Assembly (NCBI GenBank): GCA_038237665.1
Contig: JBBRYK010000013.1
Span: forward strand, 1 to 50,563
Origin: JBBRYK01 sp038237665
GTDB lineage: Bacteria > Actinomycetota > Thermoleophilia > Gaiellales > Gaiellaceae
Reading direction: 5' to 3'
DNA length: 50,563 bases
Shown here: piece by piece, positions 42,858 through 50,563 of the stretch
Layout: the number at the start of each line of letters is the position of its first letter
Numbering within the stretch: the stretch's first letter is position 1
Position numbers and translations under genes: made by a program
Notes under the pieces: model-generated
What the model saw: only the letters and a program-made list of their open reading frames with translations
What the model was told of the DNA's origin: nothing
Databases searched by the model: none

Positions 42858-44002
42858 GGCGTCAGGATCTGCGCCGCGGGAAGCGTGAGCCGGGCCGTCG
42901 TCCCGCGGCCCGGCTGCGAGTCGATCTCGAGGTGAGCGCCGGTCGCCCTCGCAGCCTGGGACGCGATCGCAAGCCCGAGGCCGAAGCCGGCGCCGCCACC
43001 CCCCTGGTAGAAGCGTTCGAACATCCGCTGCTGGACTTCCTCGGGGATCCCGCGGCCCTCGTCGCGCACTTCGAGCAGAAGCGAATCGCCCTCGGAACGG
43101 CCGATGATGAGCACCCGATCGGACCCCGCGTGGCGCACGGCGTTGTCGGCCAGACAGGCCAACGCCTCCTCGAGGAGGTCGGAGCTTCCAACCGCCCCGG
43201 TGCCCGGCGCGCACTGGACCTCGACAATCACGCCCTTGGGCACATGCATTCTCGAGACGACTTCGTGCAGGAGTTGGTCGACCTCGACGATCTCGCGGCG
43301 GGGCTCCTCCACCGTCGACTCCGCCCGAGCAAGGACGAGCAGAGTCCTGGCGAGCTGGGCCAATCTGCCGCTCTCTCGCTCGATGTGCTCCAGGAAGCGG
43401 TCGCGAGCCAGCGGATCGTCCTTCGCGCCTGCCTGGAGAACCTCGATCGCGCTCCTGATCGCCGCCAGCGGATTGCGGAGCTGGTGAGCGGCGTTCGACA
43501 CGAATTCCCGCTCCGCGCGTTCGCCCTGCTGTCGCTCGGTGACGTCCATGGCGATGAAAACGGCACCGGTGATCCGGCCGTCCTGCGCCCGTAGAGGGGC
43601 CGCGCTGATCTCGAGCGACCGAACGCTGCCGTCGACCATCTGAAGCTCGACTTCTTCCGGTCTTGACACTTCGCCTTGCTGAAGCGCCCGCCGCAGGGGC
43701 CGCTCGGCGGCGTCGAGCGGGATCCCGCCGGGCTTGACGAAGGACAGGTCGAGCCAGGACTTCGGCGAGGCAGGATCGAGACCGGCGCCCTCGATCAAAT
43801 CCTGCGCCTGGCGATTGACCATCGTCATGCGAGCCGATGTGTCGACGACGCCGACGGCTGCCGGCAGCTGCCGGACGAGGACGTTCAGGCGCTCGTGCGC
43901 GTCCTCCAGCTCGGCCGTGCGCCCGCCCACCGCGCCGCAAGCCGGGCAGACGACGCCCGCCGCGGCGGCGGGAACCAGCTCCGGTAGCTCTGCGTGCTCC
44001 AT
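42854..44002 (-). CDS. Soluble sensor histidine kinase with N-terminal CxxC and PAS domain
   Basis: A 382-residue kinase starting at ATG 44002. No membrane segment is visible, so it should sense inside the cell. 'VVCPACGAVGG' (Cys19/Cys22) is a half zinc-knuckle or redox pair, followed by a short coiled coil and a PAS domain (about 42-155). The H box is 'AAHQLRNPLAAIRS' with His173, the N box 'LACLADNAVRHAG' with Asn287, then G1 'DEGRGIP' and G2 'GAGFGLGLAIA'. Its stop overlaps the response regulator start. It is divergent from an ABC transporter gene. Confidence 0.92.
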   Translation of the reverse strand: MEHAELPELVPAAAAGVVCPACGAVGGRTAELEDAHERLNVLVRQLPAAVGVVDTSARMTMVNRQAQDLIEGAGLDPASPKSWLDLSFVKPGGIPLDAAERPLRRALQQGEVSRPEEVELQMVDGSVRSLEISAAPLRAQDGRITGAVFIAMDVTERQQGERAEREFVSNAAHQLRNPLAAIRSAIEVLQAGAKDDPLARDRFLEHIERESGRLAQLARTLLVLARAESTVEEPRREIVEVDQLLHEVVSRMHVPKGVIVEVQCAPGTGAVGSSDLLEEALACLADNAVRHAGSDRVLIIGRSEGDSLLLEVRDEGRGIPEEVQQRMFERFYQGGGGAGFGLGLAIASQAARATGAHLEIDSQPGRGTTARLTLPAAQILTP

Positions 44003-44060
44003 CCTCAGCCTCGGAGAGTCTTGCAGTTGGCAACAGCGAGGAAACCCGGCCGGTCGCGGG

Positions 44061-45878
44061 GTGTGCCTCGAGCGACCCGCGCGCGTCATCATCCTGGGCA
44101 TCGGTTTCTCGACCGTCACTCTGCTGAACGCGCTCCAGGCGGTGCCTGCCCGGGTACGACGCTCATGGCAGGTCGCCACGTTCGGAATCGAGCACCCTCG
44201 CCGCCGGATAGCCGCCCTTGCGCTCCTCGGCGCGATCAGTGGATTCGGGGAGGCGGCCGTCATCGTGCTCGTCATTGCGCTGGTCTCGGGCCGCCAGCTC
44301 TCGCACTACCCGCTGGCCGACCGGCTCCCCTCCTCCTCCTGGATCGTCGCGGCGCTGGCCCTGGGCGTTCTGGCAGTGCTCGCCGCTGCGCATCTAGGCG
44401 CCGCGCGCCTGGCGGCGCGCGCCGGCGCCGACGTGCAGCGCACGGCTCAGTCGCTGCTCGTCGCGTCGTACCTCGATGCGCCGTGGCCCGCCCAGGCCGG
44501 CACGCGCATGGGCGAGCTGCAAGACCTGGTCACGGCCAGGGCCAACGTTCTGGCGTACGGGGCGCAGGAGACAGCGCAAGCGCTCGCTGCGCTCGTGAAC
44601 CTCGTGGTCATCGTCGCGGCCGCGATCGTGCTGAGCCCCTATGCGGCTCTCGGCCTGTTCGTGGCTCTGGCCGCTGCGCTCTTGATCTCGCTCCCGCTGC
44701 GCAACCGGCGCAGCCGGCGCATCCGCGCCTCGTCGGGAGCGGCTTCGGAGCTGGCACTGGAAGTGACCGAAACGGCCGCTGCGGCGCGTGACCTCCGAGT
44801 CTTCGGCGTCGCGAACGCGGCGCGCAAACGCCTCGATGTCAAGATCGACGAGGCCGCCAGGCGCGGCGAGGACTCTCGCCTCCTGATCACGGCGAGCGCC
44901 CCGGTCACACGCGACATCACCATCGGACTGCTCGTTCTCGGTCTCGCGGTCGTGGTCACCCAGTCCGGGGTCGGCCTTGGGGCTCTGAGCTCGACAGTCG
45001 TCTTGATCCTCCGCGCTCTGGGCCACGCCCAGTCGGTCACGAGCCTCGGGGTCAGGCTCCAGGAGCGCGACGACAGCCTCAGCCGGATCGAGTCCAGCCT
45101 GGCCGCGTGGCGGCCGCGGCCGACCCGCGGCACGCGGTCCTGCCTGCGCGTCGACACCCTCGCGGTGCAGGAGCTCACGTACACGCACCCCGGAGGCGAG
45201 CGTCCCGCACTCGACCGCGTCTCTCTGGAGCTCGCTCGGGGCGAGCTCGTCGGCATCGTCGGACGCACCGGCGCCGGCAAGAGCACGCTGGCCGGGGCCT
45301 TGCTCGGGCTGCTCGAGTCGGACGAAGGGGCTGTTCTGGCCGACGGCGTGCCTTTGGTCGAGCTCGATCCCGGCGACTGGCATGCGAGGACCGCCTGGGT
45401 GGGCCAGGAGCCCCGGCTCCTGACGGCGAGCGTGCGAGAGAACATCCGCTTCCTTCGTTCCGGCGTCAGCGACGACGCCGTCCTCGAAGCGGCGCGCGCA
45501 GCAGGCCTGAGCGCAGAGCTGGAACTCTGGTCAAGAGGCTTGGATCACCCCGTCGGGCCCGGCGGCGGCGCGCTCTCGGGCGGCGAGCGCCAGCGTGTCG
45601 CACTGGCGCGCGCGCTGGCCGGACGGCCCGACCTGCTCGTTCTCGACGAGCCGACGAGCGCCCTCGACGCTCACGCGGAGGCTGCAGTCCGGAAGGCGCT
45701 CGAACGCCTGCGCCACGACCTGATCATCGTCGTCATCGCCCATCGAGTATCCACACTCCGAACCTGCGACCGCATCGCGGTGCTCGAATCCGGGCGGATC
45801 GCCGCACTCGCCGCGCCCGCCGAGCTGGAGCGAGGAAACGACTACTTCCGGCGCGTCCTGGCGCTCGCGCTGAAATGA
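44061..45878 (+). CDS. ABC exporter half-transporter (membrane domain fused to ATPase)
   Basis: A roughly 605-residue type IV ABC exporter, probably acting as a dimer. Six membrane helices lie in the first half, starting near 'RIAALALLGAISGFGEAAVI'. The ATPase has Walker A 'GRTGAGKSTLAG', the signature 'LSGGERQRVALARALAG', Walker B 'LLVLDEPTSALDAH' and the H-loop 'VVIAHRVSTL'. Cargo could be a glycan, glycolipid or other lipid. The start is uncertain: GTG 44061, or GTG 44142, which leaves a more usual N-terminal length; neither has a good ribosome site. It overlaps the FkbM methyltransferase by ATGA, which suggests they work together. Confidence 0.88.
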   Translation: MCLERPARVIILGIGFSTVTLLNALQAVPARVRRSWQVATFGIEHPRRRIAALALLGAISGFGEAAVIVLVIALVSGRQLSHYPLADRLPSSSWIVAALALGVLAVLAAAHLGAARLAARAGADVQRTAQSLLVASYLDAPWPAQAGTRMGELQDLVTARANVLAYGAQETAQALAALVNLVVIVAAAIVLSPYAALGLFVALAAALLISLPLRNRRSRRIRASSGAASELALEVTETAAAARDLRVFGVANAARKRLDVKIDEAARRGEDSRLLITASAPVTRDITIGLLVLGLAVVVTQSGVGLGALSSTVVLILRALGHAQSVTSLGVRLQERDDSLSRIESSLAAWRPRPTRGTRSCLRVDTLAVQELTYTHPGGERPALDRVSLELARGELVGIVGRTGAGKSTLAGALLGLLESDEGAVLADGVPLVELDPGDWHARTAWVGQEPRLLTASVRENIRFLRSGVSDDAVLEAARAAGLSAELELWSRGLDHPVGPGGGALSGGERQRVALARALAGRPDLLVLDEPTSALDAHAEAAVRKALERLRHDLIIVVIAHRVSTLRTCDRIAVLESGRIAALAAPAELERGNDYFRRVLALALK

Positions 45879-46675
45879 GGCGCGAGCCCACCCCGGCCGC
45901 CGGTCCGACGCGCCTCAAGCGGGTCGTCCGTCCGGCAATCAAACGTGTCCTTCGGCGGGTGGGCTACGACATCGTCCGACTCCCCCCGGTAGGAACCGCC
46001 GAGCACCACCTCCAGCAGCTGCTCGAGCGTTTCAACGTCAACTGCGTCGTGGACGTGGGTGCGCGGATCGGGGACTACGGCGCTCTCTGCCGGCGATTGG
46101 GCTACGAGGGACGAATCGTCTCGGTCGAGCCGGCGAGCGCCAACTATCGCCTTCTGTCCGAGCGCGCTCGCCGCGACGATCGGTGGACAGTCGTCCAGGC
46201 AGCGCTGGGCAGTTCCGACGAGCAACGCACGTTGAACGTTGCCGGGTTTACCGCCCTGAACTCGTTCCTGGAGCCGAACGAATACTGCGTTTCGCTTTGG
46301 GGCGACGCGGGCCGAGTCCTCGAGCGGGAGGTTGTCGACGTTCAGCGGCTCGAGTCGTTGTTGCCTGCGTACATGGCGGACCTGCCGGAACCACGCCTGT
46401 TCCTCAAGATCGACACCCAGGGGTGGGACCTCGAAGTCGTGCGCGGCGCAGAACGCGTGCTTCCTCAGGTCCTCGCCCTGCAGGTGGAGCTCGCGGTCAG
46501 GCCGATCTACGAGGGCGCGGTGACGTATCTCGACGCGCTCGATCAGCTCGAGGCGGCGGGTTTCGAGCTGTCCGGGCTCTTTCCCGAGGTTTCCGAAGGT
46601 GGCGTGCGCGTCGTCGAGTTCGAGTGTTTCATGACCAGGCCGGGCGAGCTGCCGCCGGGGCGCGATCTCGCGTAG
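45875..46675 (+). CDS. FkbM-family SAM-dependent methyltransferase
   Basis: A 266-residue methyltransferase, paralogous to the gene at 6782. Motif I 'CVVDVGARIGDYGALCRRLG', the acidic loop 'IVSVEPASANYRLL' and the signature 'LFLKIDTQGWDLEVVRGAE' are intact. The N-terminus 'RVLRRVGYDIVRLPP' is the usual helical lead. ATG 45875 overlaps the ABC exporter stop, so both are translated from one message. Its 3' end overlaps the restored frame of the convergent Wzy-like gene by about 130 bases, and the unrestored frame of that gene runs antisense through the whole gene. Sugar hydroxyls are the likely substrate. Confidence 0.9.
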   Translation: MRREPTPAAGPTRLKRVVRPAIKRVLRRVGYDIVRLPPVGTAEHHLQQLLERFNVNCVVDVGARIGDYGALCRRLGYEGRIVSVEPASANYRLLSERARRDDRWTVVQAALGSSDEQRTLNVAGFTALNSFLEPNEYCVSLWGDAGRVLEREVVDVQRLESLLPAYMADLPEPRLFLKIDTQGWDLEVVRGAERVLPQVLALQVELAVRPIYEGAVTYLDALDQLEAAGFELSGLFPEVSEGGVRVVEFECFMTRPGELPPGRDLA

Positions 46676-48538
46676 CGGGGCGCGACGCTTCCGGCCTTCG
46701 TTCGGGCGGCGCCGTACAGGCAGGCGAACCCGATTGCGACGAGAAAGTCGATCGGGGACTCTTCCCAGATGTTCACGACGAGCGCGCCGACGAGCAGGAA
46801 CAGTCCCCACAGTCGCATCGCTACGGCAAGCGCGTCCCCGTCCCGGCGGCGCCGAACCGTCGGCCAGATGAGCGCGCACACCCAGATGACGCACAGGGCG
46901 CCGCAGGGCGCCGCCGAGCAGGTACCCGTACTGAAAGAGCCAGGAGAGATAGAGGTTGTCGACGACCCCGGGGGCCGTGCCCTGGAGCGCTTCCACGCCG
47001 GCGCGCTGCCTGACGCGGGCGTAGATGGCCGCGGTCCTGTCCGGCGGCCCGGCATCGGATGCGCTCAGGCTGTCCAGGCGAATGGAGAGCCTGCGCTTGT
47101 CGTGCGGGCTCTCAGCGCCAGAGCGAAAAGCGGGCGGCTGCGTGGCGAGCTGGACGAGCGCGCGGCCGCGCCCGGACGGAACGACGGCCGGCACCGTCGT
47201 GTTCTCGGTCGTGGAGATCAGCTGATGGGCAAGAACGAGTCGGCCGTAGGAGACGGTGAGGGTTCTGTCGACGGACGTTGACGCGACAACCAGGGTCAGC
47301 AGCGCCCGCCTGCGCGCGCGACCCGGGACGCCCACGAGCAGGCCCCCGCGCGTCGTCATCCACCTGAACCGGCCCCCGGATGGGTCGCGCTCGAACGCAT
47401 ACCAGCCACGCGCGAATTGCGTCACCGGTGTATTGCGCAGTGATCGCTCGTAGGCGGCGCCCGCGGAGGCAGGCCCGCGACCGAGGATGTTCAGCTCGTC
47501 CGCGTACTCGCTCCAGAGCAGCCGGCGTGCCTTGGCCGAGTGCGAGCTGAACGTGAAGCCTTCGAGCAGGAACGAGCGCGACGACGGCCCGGCGAGTACG
47601 AGTACGAGCCCGACGACCACAGGGGCGAGCGCGATGAGCGCCAGCGCAGGGCGCCGCCGGAAACGAAAGAGAGAGCCAAGCAGAATCGTCGCCGTGAGTC
47701 CTACGAGCGCGATCCGGTCCAGGGACAGAGCGATCCCGGCCAGGGCGACCGGAGGGACCCAGATTGTGTTGAGCGCAAGGCGGCGCCCGCCTGGTTCGGC
47801 GACCAGGAACGCCACCCATGCGAGCACGACGAGCGCAAGCACGTACGCAAAGGGGGCTGCCGTCGTGAGTCCCCCGAAGGCTCGCACCGCCCCGGTCGGT
47901 GCCTGCCGCACTCGCTCGCCGTACGGAAGCCCGAGTCTCAAGAGGCCGTGCCACCCTTCGATGCGCTGCCAGACTCCGAGCACGACGTTGGCCCCGGCGG
48001 CGACGACCAGGGCGTAATACGTGGCCGTCCACTCCGCTCGACCAGCGCCGAGCCGAACCAGGGCCCACCCGGCGACGAGCGCGAAGAAGAGAATCTTCGC
48101 CGCCCACCCGACCGCCAGCAGCGAGGTGCCCGTGGCGAGGTAGGCGATGTACACGAGCGCCACAACCGCTGCCACCGCGGCTTCGCCGGGACGGAGCCAG
48201 CGGCGCCTGAGCGCGCGAAGCACGAGGATCGCGACGAAGGCTTCCTTCCAGTACCGGCCGGGTGGTCCGAAGAAGTCGTCGATCGTCGTCTGAAAGCAGG
48301 CGAGCCCGGCGGCCAAGGGCAACCCGAAGCGAAGCGGTGCCACTCCTGCGGCAATGCCCGCAAGTAGGATCAGCGTCGACGGGAGCGGCCGGTGGCCGAC
48401 GCCCAGGTACTGGAGCCCGATCACCGCGCCCCCGAGCGCCGCTGCCGCCGCGGGCAGCGCCAGCAAAGCGAGCAGCCTCGGAGCTGATGTAGGTACGTCG
48501 CCGGCCGCGGGTGCCGCGGTCGGACGCTGCGCCGTCAT
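46543..48538 (-). pseudogene. Wzy/WaaL-like polymerase/ligase with extracytoplasmic insertion (paralogue 3), frameshifted by a 10-bp duplication
   Basis: From ATG 48538 the frame gives the same architecture as the genes at 13241 and 37145: about ten helices, 'LLWSEYADELNILGRGPASA', a soluble beta-rich region, then 'VVDNLYLSWLFQYGYLLGGA'. Here a 10-bp tandem duplication (46894-46913) shifts the frame; the following Arg-rich residues are not membrane-like and run antisense through the methyltransferase to TAG at 45842. If one repeat copy is removed, the protein continues 'LCVIWVCALIWPTVRRRR' and 'GALVVNIWEESPIDFLVAI', matching both paralogues, and stops near 46543. Without the change the last two or three membrane helices are lost. 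Confidence 0.85.
46894..46913. repeat. Exact 10-bp tandem duplication CAGGGCGCCG x2 causing a frameshift
   Basis: Two adjacent copies lie in the conserved 'FQYG' to 'WPTV' segment of the Wzy-like gene. One copy restores a frame that matches the two intact paralogues. The unit is GC-rich and partly self-complementary (GGCGCC), a setting that favours replication slippage. Confidence 0.95.
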
Positions 48539-48663
48539 TCGCAACTTCTATCGCCTGGGCGACCTAGTCGCCGGTCCGAGCCGCCCGCAGGCAAGCCGCC
48601 GGAGCCTACGCAGCCTCCCGGATCCCGCGCAGTCAGGGCACCGGCTGGTCAACATAGAAGGTC

Positions 48664-49851
48664 GTGCCTCTCGGGCCGCTGAGAATCCTGATCATCCTCC
48701 ACCGGCCCTGGACGCGCGAGCTGGGCTTGTCCCGCTGCAACGTCGACCTGGCCGAGGAGTTCCGCGCTCTGGGGCACCAGGTCGACAAGTTCGACCTCAG
48801 GGACGCCTTCCCGAGGAGGACGAGGCTCGGCGCGTTCTTCGAGGATGCGCTCTTCCCGCGGCGCGCGGTCGAGTTCGTACGGCGGCACGGCCACGAGTAC
48901 GACGTCATTCAGGCGGAGCAGGGGAACCTGCCGGTTGCGAGGGGCGCACTCGGCTACGACGGCGTCCTCGTGTCCCGCTCTCATGGTCTCGCCCACTTCT
49001 ACGCGGAGTGGCTCCGGGAGCGGAAGCGTCGCGATTGGCGCCGCTCCGAGCCGCGCGGCAGCGTGGCGGGCGGCGCTCTGCGGTGGATGGCCGGACGCTT
49101 GCACGGCGGGGTCGAGGCCGTCAACAGGAGCTTCGACGCGGCGGACTCGATCGTGCTGCTCAACCGCGACGAGCTTCGTTTCGCGGCCGACCGGCTCGAA
49201 CTCGGCCGGAAAGCCGTCGTGCTGCCCAACGGCCTGAGCGAGGAATGCTTCGCCGCCCTCGCGGCGGAAGCGCGTTCGCCGAGGGCCAGGCTGCGCGAGC
49301 AGCATGTCGTCTTCGTCGGTCACCTGAGCGAGCGGAAGGGGCTGGAGGACTTCCCGGCCCTCGTGCGGGAGGTCCGGGAGCGGATCCCCGGGGCGCGCTT
49401 CTCGCTGCTCGGAACGGGCCTGCCCGCCGATCGTGTCCACCGCCTCTTCGCCGAGCAGGACCGCCCCGATATCCGGGCTGTCGAAAGGTTCGCCCCGGAA
49501 GGACTGCCCGGCCTGCTGGCAGACGCGACGGCCGGCGTGCTGCCGAGCTACATCGAGGGCTTTCCGCTCGGCGTCCTCGAGCAGCTCGCGGCCGGGATCC
49601 CGACCGTCGCCTACGACGTGCCAGGCTCGCGCGAGCTGCTCGGACCGCTCGGAACGGAACTGCTGACTCCCGCCGGCGATCCGGCGGCGCTCGCCGCACA
49701 GGTCGTAAGGGTGCTGTCTCTGCCCGAGGCAGAGTACGCGGCGCTGGTCGAGCGATCGCGGGCCCTCGCGGCAGGTTTTCGCTGGCGTGACATCGCCCGC
49801 GACACGCTCGCCGTCTACGAGTCCGCCCGCGACCGACGTCGGACGCGGTAG
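48664..49851 (+). CDS. Glycosyltransferase family 4 (GT-B fold)
   Basis: A 395-residue GT4 starting at GTG 48664. The N-terminal acceptor domain opens 'LRILIILHRPWTRELGLSRC' and includes 'YDVIQAEQGNLPVA'. The donor half includes 'VVFVGHLSERKGLEDFPALV' and 'FSLLGTGLPADRVH'. The E-x7-E motif is in 'EGFPLGVLEQLAAGIPTVAY', with 'GSRELLGPLGTELL' closing the sugar-nucleotide site. Divergent from the broken Wzy-like gene, with a 125-base gap that may hold promoters for both. Its 3' end overlaps the convergent nucleotide-sugar transferase by 37 bases. Confidence 0.9.
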   Translation: MPLGPLRILIILHRPWTRELGLSRCNVDLAEEFRALGHQVDKFDLRDAFPRRTRLGAFFEDALFPRRAVEFVRRHGHEYDVIQAEQGNLPVARGALGYDGVLVSRSHGLAHFYAEWLRERKRRDWRRSEPRGSVAGGALRWMAGRLHGGVEAVNRSFDAADSIVLLNRDELRFAADRLELGRKAVVLPNGLSEECFAALAAEARSPRARLREQHVVFVGHLSERKGLEDFPALVREVRERIPGARFSLLGTGLPADRVHRLFAEQDRPDIRAVERFAPEGLPGLLADATAGVLPSYIEGFPLGVLEQLAAGIPTVAYDVPGSRELLGPLGTELLTPAGDPAALAAQVVRVLSLPEAEYAALVERSRALAAGFRWRDIARDTLAVYESARDRRRTR

Positions 49852-50563
49852 TCGGCTCGTCTCAGGCGGGACAGCCGGACCCGGCGCAGCCGGGCGAGAG
49901 CTCGCCGCCGGCGAGACGTCCGTAGCCGCACCTGGTGCACGTGCTCGGCCGTGAAGCGATCGGCTTCGTAGTCGCGAACGACGGACGGTGGGTGGACCAG
50001 GGGGAAGTCGATGCCGTTCGCCCGCACGTTCGCCAGCGGCGAGTCCGGGTTGCGGGTGTGAGTCGCCCGATCGTCGAAGCCGATGTTCGACACCAGGTTG
50101 ACGGCGGGGTGCACGGTGAGCCCGTCCTGCACCCAGCACGCCAGGGTCCACGAGAAATCCCAGGTGTCGATCTCGCCCCGGGAATCCCGGTCGAAGACTG
50201 CGCGCCAGAAGCGCGCAGCCGGGCGGTGGTCGAGGAAGCTCTCGAGCCAGTCCGTTTCGCGCAGCTCGCCCCAGCGGCTGAGCGTGCCGTCGTAGTGCGT
50301 CCACGCCCGGCGCCAGGTCGCCCAGCCCCAGATCTGGTTGTAGACGGAGAAGGTGTAAGACGCGCCTCTGGCGGCGCCGGTCCGGCGAAAGTTGTTGCCT
50401 CCTATCGCAACGAGACGTTGATCGTCCCGGTAGCGCTCGAGCAGCTCCGCGCAGAAGCGGAAGAACGCGGGATGCGGCACGCAGTCGTCCTCCAGGACGA
50501 TGCCTTCCTCGACGTGCTCGAAGAACCACGTGATCGCCGAGCCGACCGCCTGCTTGCAGCCCA
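49815..50563 (-). CDS. GT-A nucleotide-diphospho-sugar transferase (hemolysin HlpA-like family), 5' truncated by the window edge
   Basis: The frame runs off the right end; about 248 codons remain. The edge sequence gives 'GCKQAVGSAITWFFEHVEEG' and 'IVLEDDCVPHPAFF', where 'EDD' is the metal-binding DxD-type site of a GT-A fold. 'YNQIWGWATWRRAWTHYDG' is the family's Trp-rich acceptor-site motif, and 'DFSWTLACWVQDGLTVHPAVN' follows. The C-terminus is Arg-rich. The family is common in polysaccharide loci but poorly characterised. The first residues, including the nucleotide-binding loop, are outside the window. Confidence 0.85.
   Translation of the reverse strand, partial: GCKQAVGSAITWFFEHVEEGIVLEDDCVPHPAFFRFCAELLERYRDDQRLVAIGGNNFRRTGAARGASYTFSVYNQIWGWATWRRAWTHYDGTLSRWGELRETDWLESFLDHRPAARFWRAVFDRDSRGEIDTWDFSWTLACWVQDGLTVHPAVNLVSNIGFDDRATHTRNPDSPLANVRANGIDFPLVHPPSVVRDYEADRFTAEHVHQVRLRTSRRRRALARLRRVRLSRLRRADYRVRRRSRADS

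Noticed and set aside
45842..48544. 900-codon minus-strand open frame read as one giant protein
   Set aside because: Only the first two thirds is membrane-protein-like. The rest is an artefact of the 10-bp duplication and is antisense to an FkbM methyltransferase.
1..50563. Insertion sequences, prophage genes, CRISPR arrays, tRNA or rRNA genes
   Set aside because: I looked for transposase and integrase motifs, spaced direct repeats and tRNA-like ends by eye and found none; a covariance search could still reveal a small RNA.

Overview
The window is a GC-rich, densely packed chromosome segment, about two thirds of it a surface polysaccharide (exopolysaccharide or capsule) locus. High GC, frequent GTG and TTG starts, many 1-4 base start/stop overlaps and the gene types (cupredoxin, MshEN-type PilB/GspE ATPase, FkbM methyltransferases, Wzx/Wzy genes, bi-domain dehydrogenase) suggest an actinobacterium. 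Class Thermoleophilia (Gaiellales or Solirubrobacterales) is my best guess, but no rRNA or other marker gene here proves it. I saw no tRNA, rRNA, CRISPR array, transposase or phage gene.

Layout. 1-4300: end of a helical-repeat regulator-like protein, a membrane cupredoxin, an orphan pilus/secretion ATPase, a small coiled-coil ORF and a nucleotidyltransferase. 4415-9700: a GT4 glycosyltransferase, a doubly frameshifted methyltransferase, an empty 0.5-kb stretch, an FkbM methyltransferase, and on the minus strand a methyltransferase plus GT4. 9799-11391: a Wzx-type flippase on the plus strand. 30955 down to 11464, all minus strand: fourteen genes in tight series, in transcription order Wzz/BY-kinase, polyprenyl phosphoglycosyltransferase, O-antigen ligase/polymerase, bi-domain dehydrogenase, UDP-GlcNAc 2-epimerase, an unknown helical-toroid protein, WecG-type transferase, two asparagine-synthase-like amidotransferases, two GT4, a Wzy-like protein with a large extracytoplasmic insertion, a GT2, and a glycosyltransferase broken by a stop codon. 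31162-41436: a membrane protein with a RodZ C-terminal domain, a second flippase, GT4 genes, a VapBC-type toxin-antitoxin pair with a clear palindromic operator, a secreted glycoside hydrolase, two more polymerase/ligase genes and a small secreted protein. 41440-44002: a histidine kinase / response regulator / STAS / thioredoxin-like operon. 44061-50563: an ABC exporter, an FkbM methyltransferase, a third insertion-bearing Wzy-like gene broken by a 10-bp tandem duplication, a GT4 and a truncated nucleotide-sugar transferase.

How it works together (inference from families): the phosphoglycosyltransferase loads the first sugar phosphate on undecaprenyl phosphate; the GT4, GT2 and WecG enzymes extend the repeat unit with sugars supplied by WecB and the bi-domain dehydrogenase; amidotransferases and methyltransferases decorate it; Wzx flippases export it; Wzy-like proteins polymerise or ligate it; the Wzz/BY-kinase sets chain length. 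The secreted glycoside hydrolase may trim product.

Most notable: (i) three paralogous Wzy-like proteins share a predicted beta-rich extracytoplasmic insertion inside the conserved polymerase/ligase frame; (ii) four polysaccharide genes carry clear lesions (two frameshifts; an in-frame TGA; a frameshift plus TAG; a 10-bp tandem duplication), so either this locus is diversifying or decaying, or the assembly has errors; (iii) the BY-kinase tail is an alternating Tyr-Gly run encoded by a 6-bp tandem repeat that could change tyrosine number without breaking frame.
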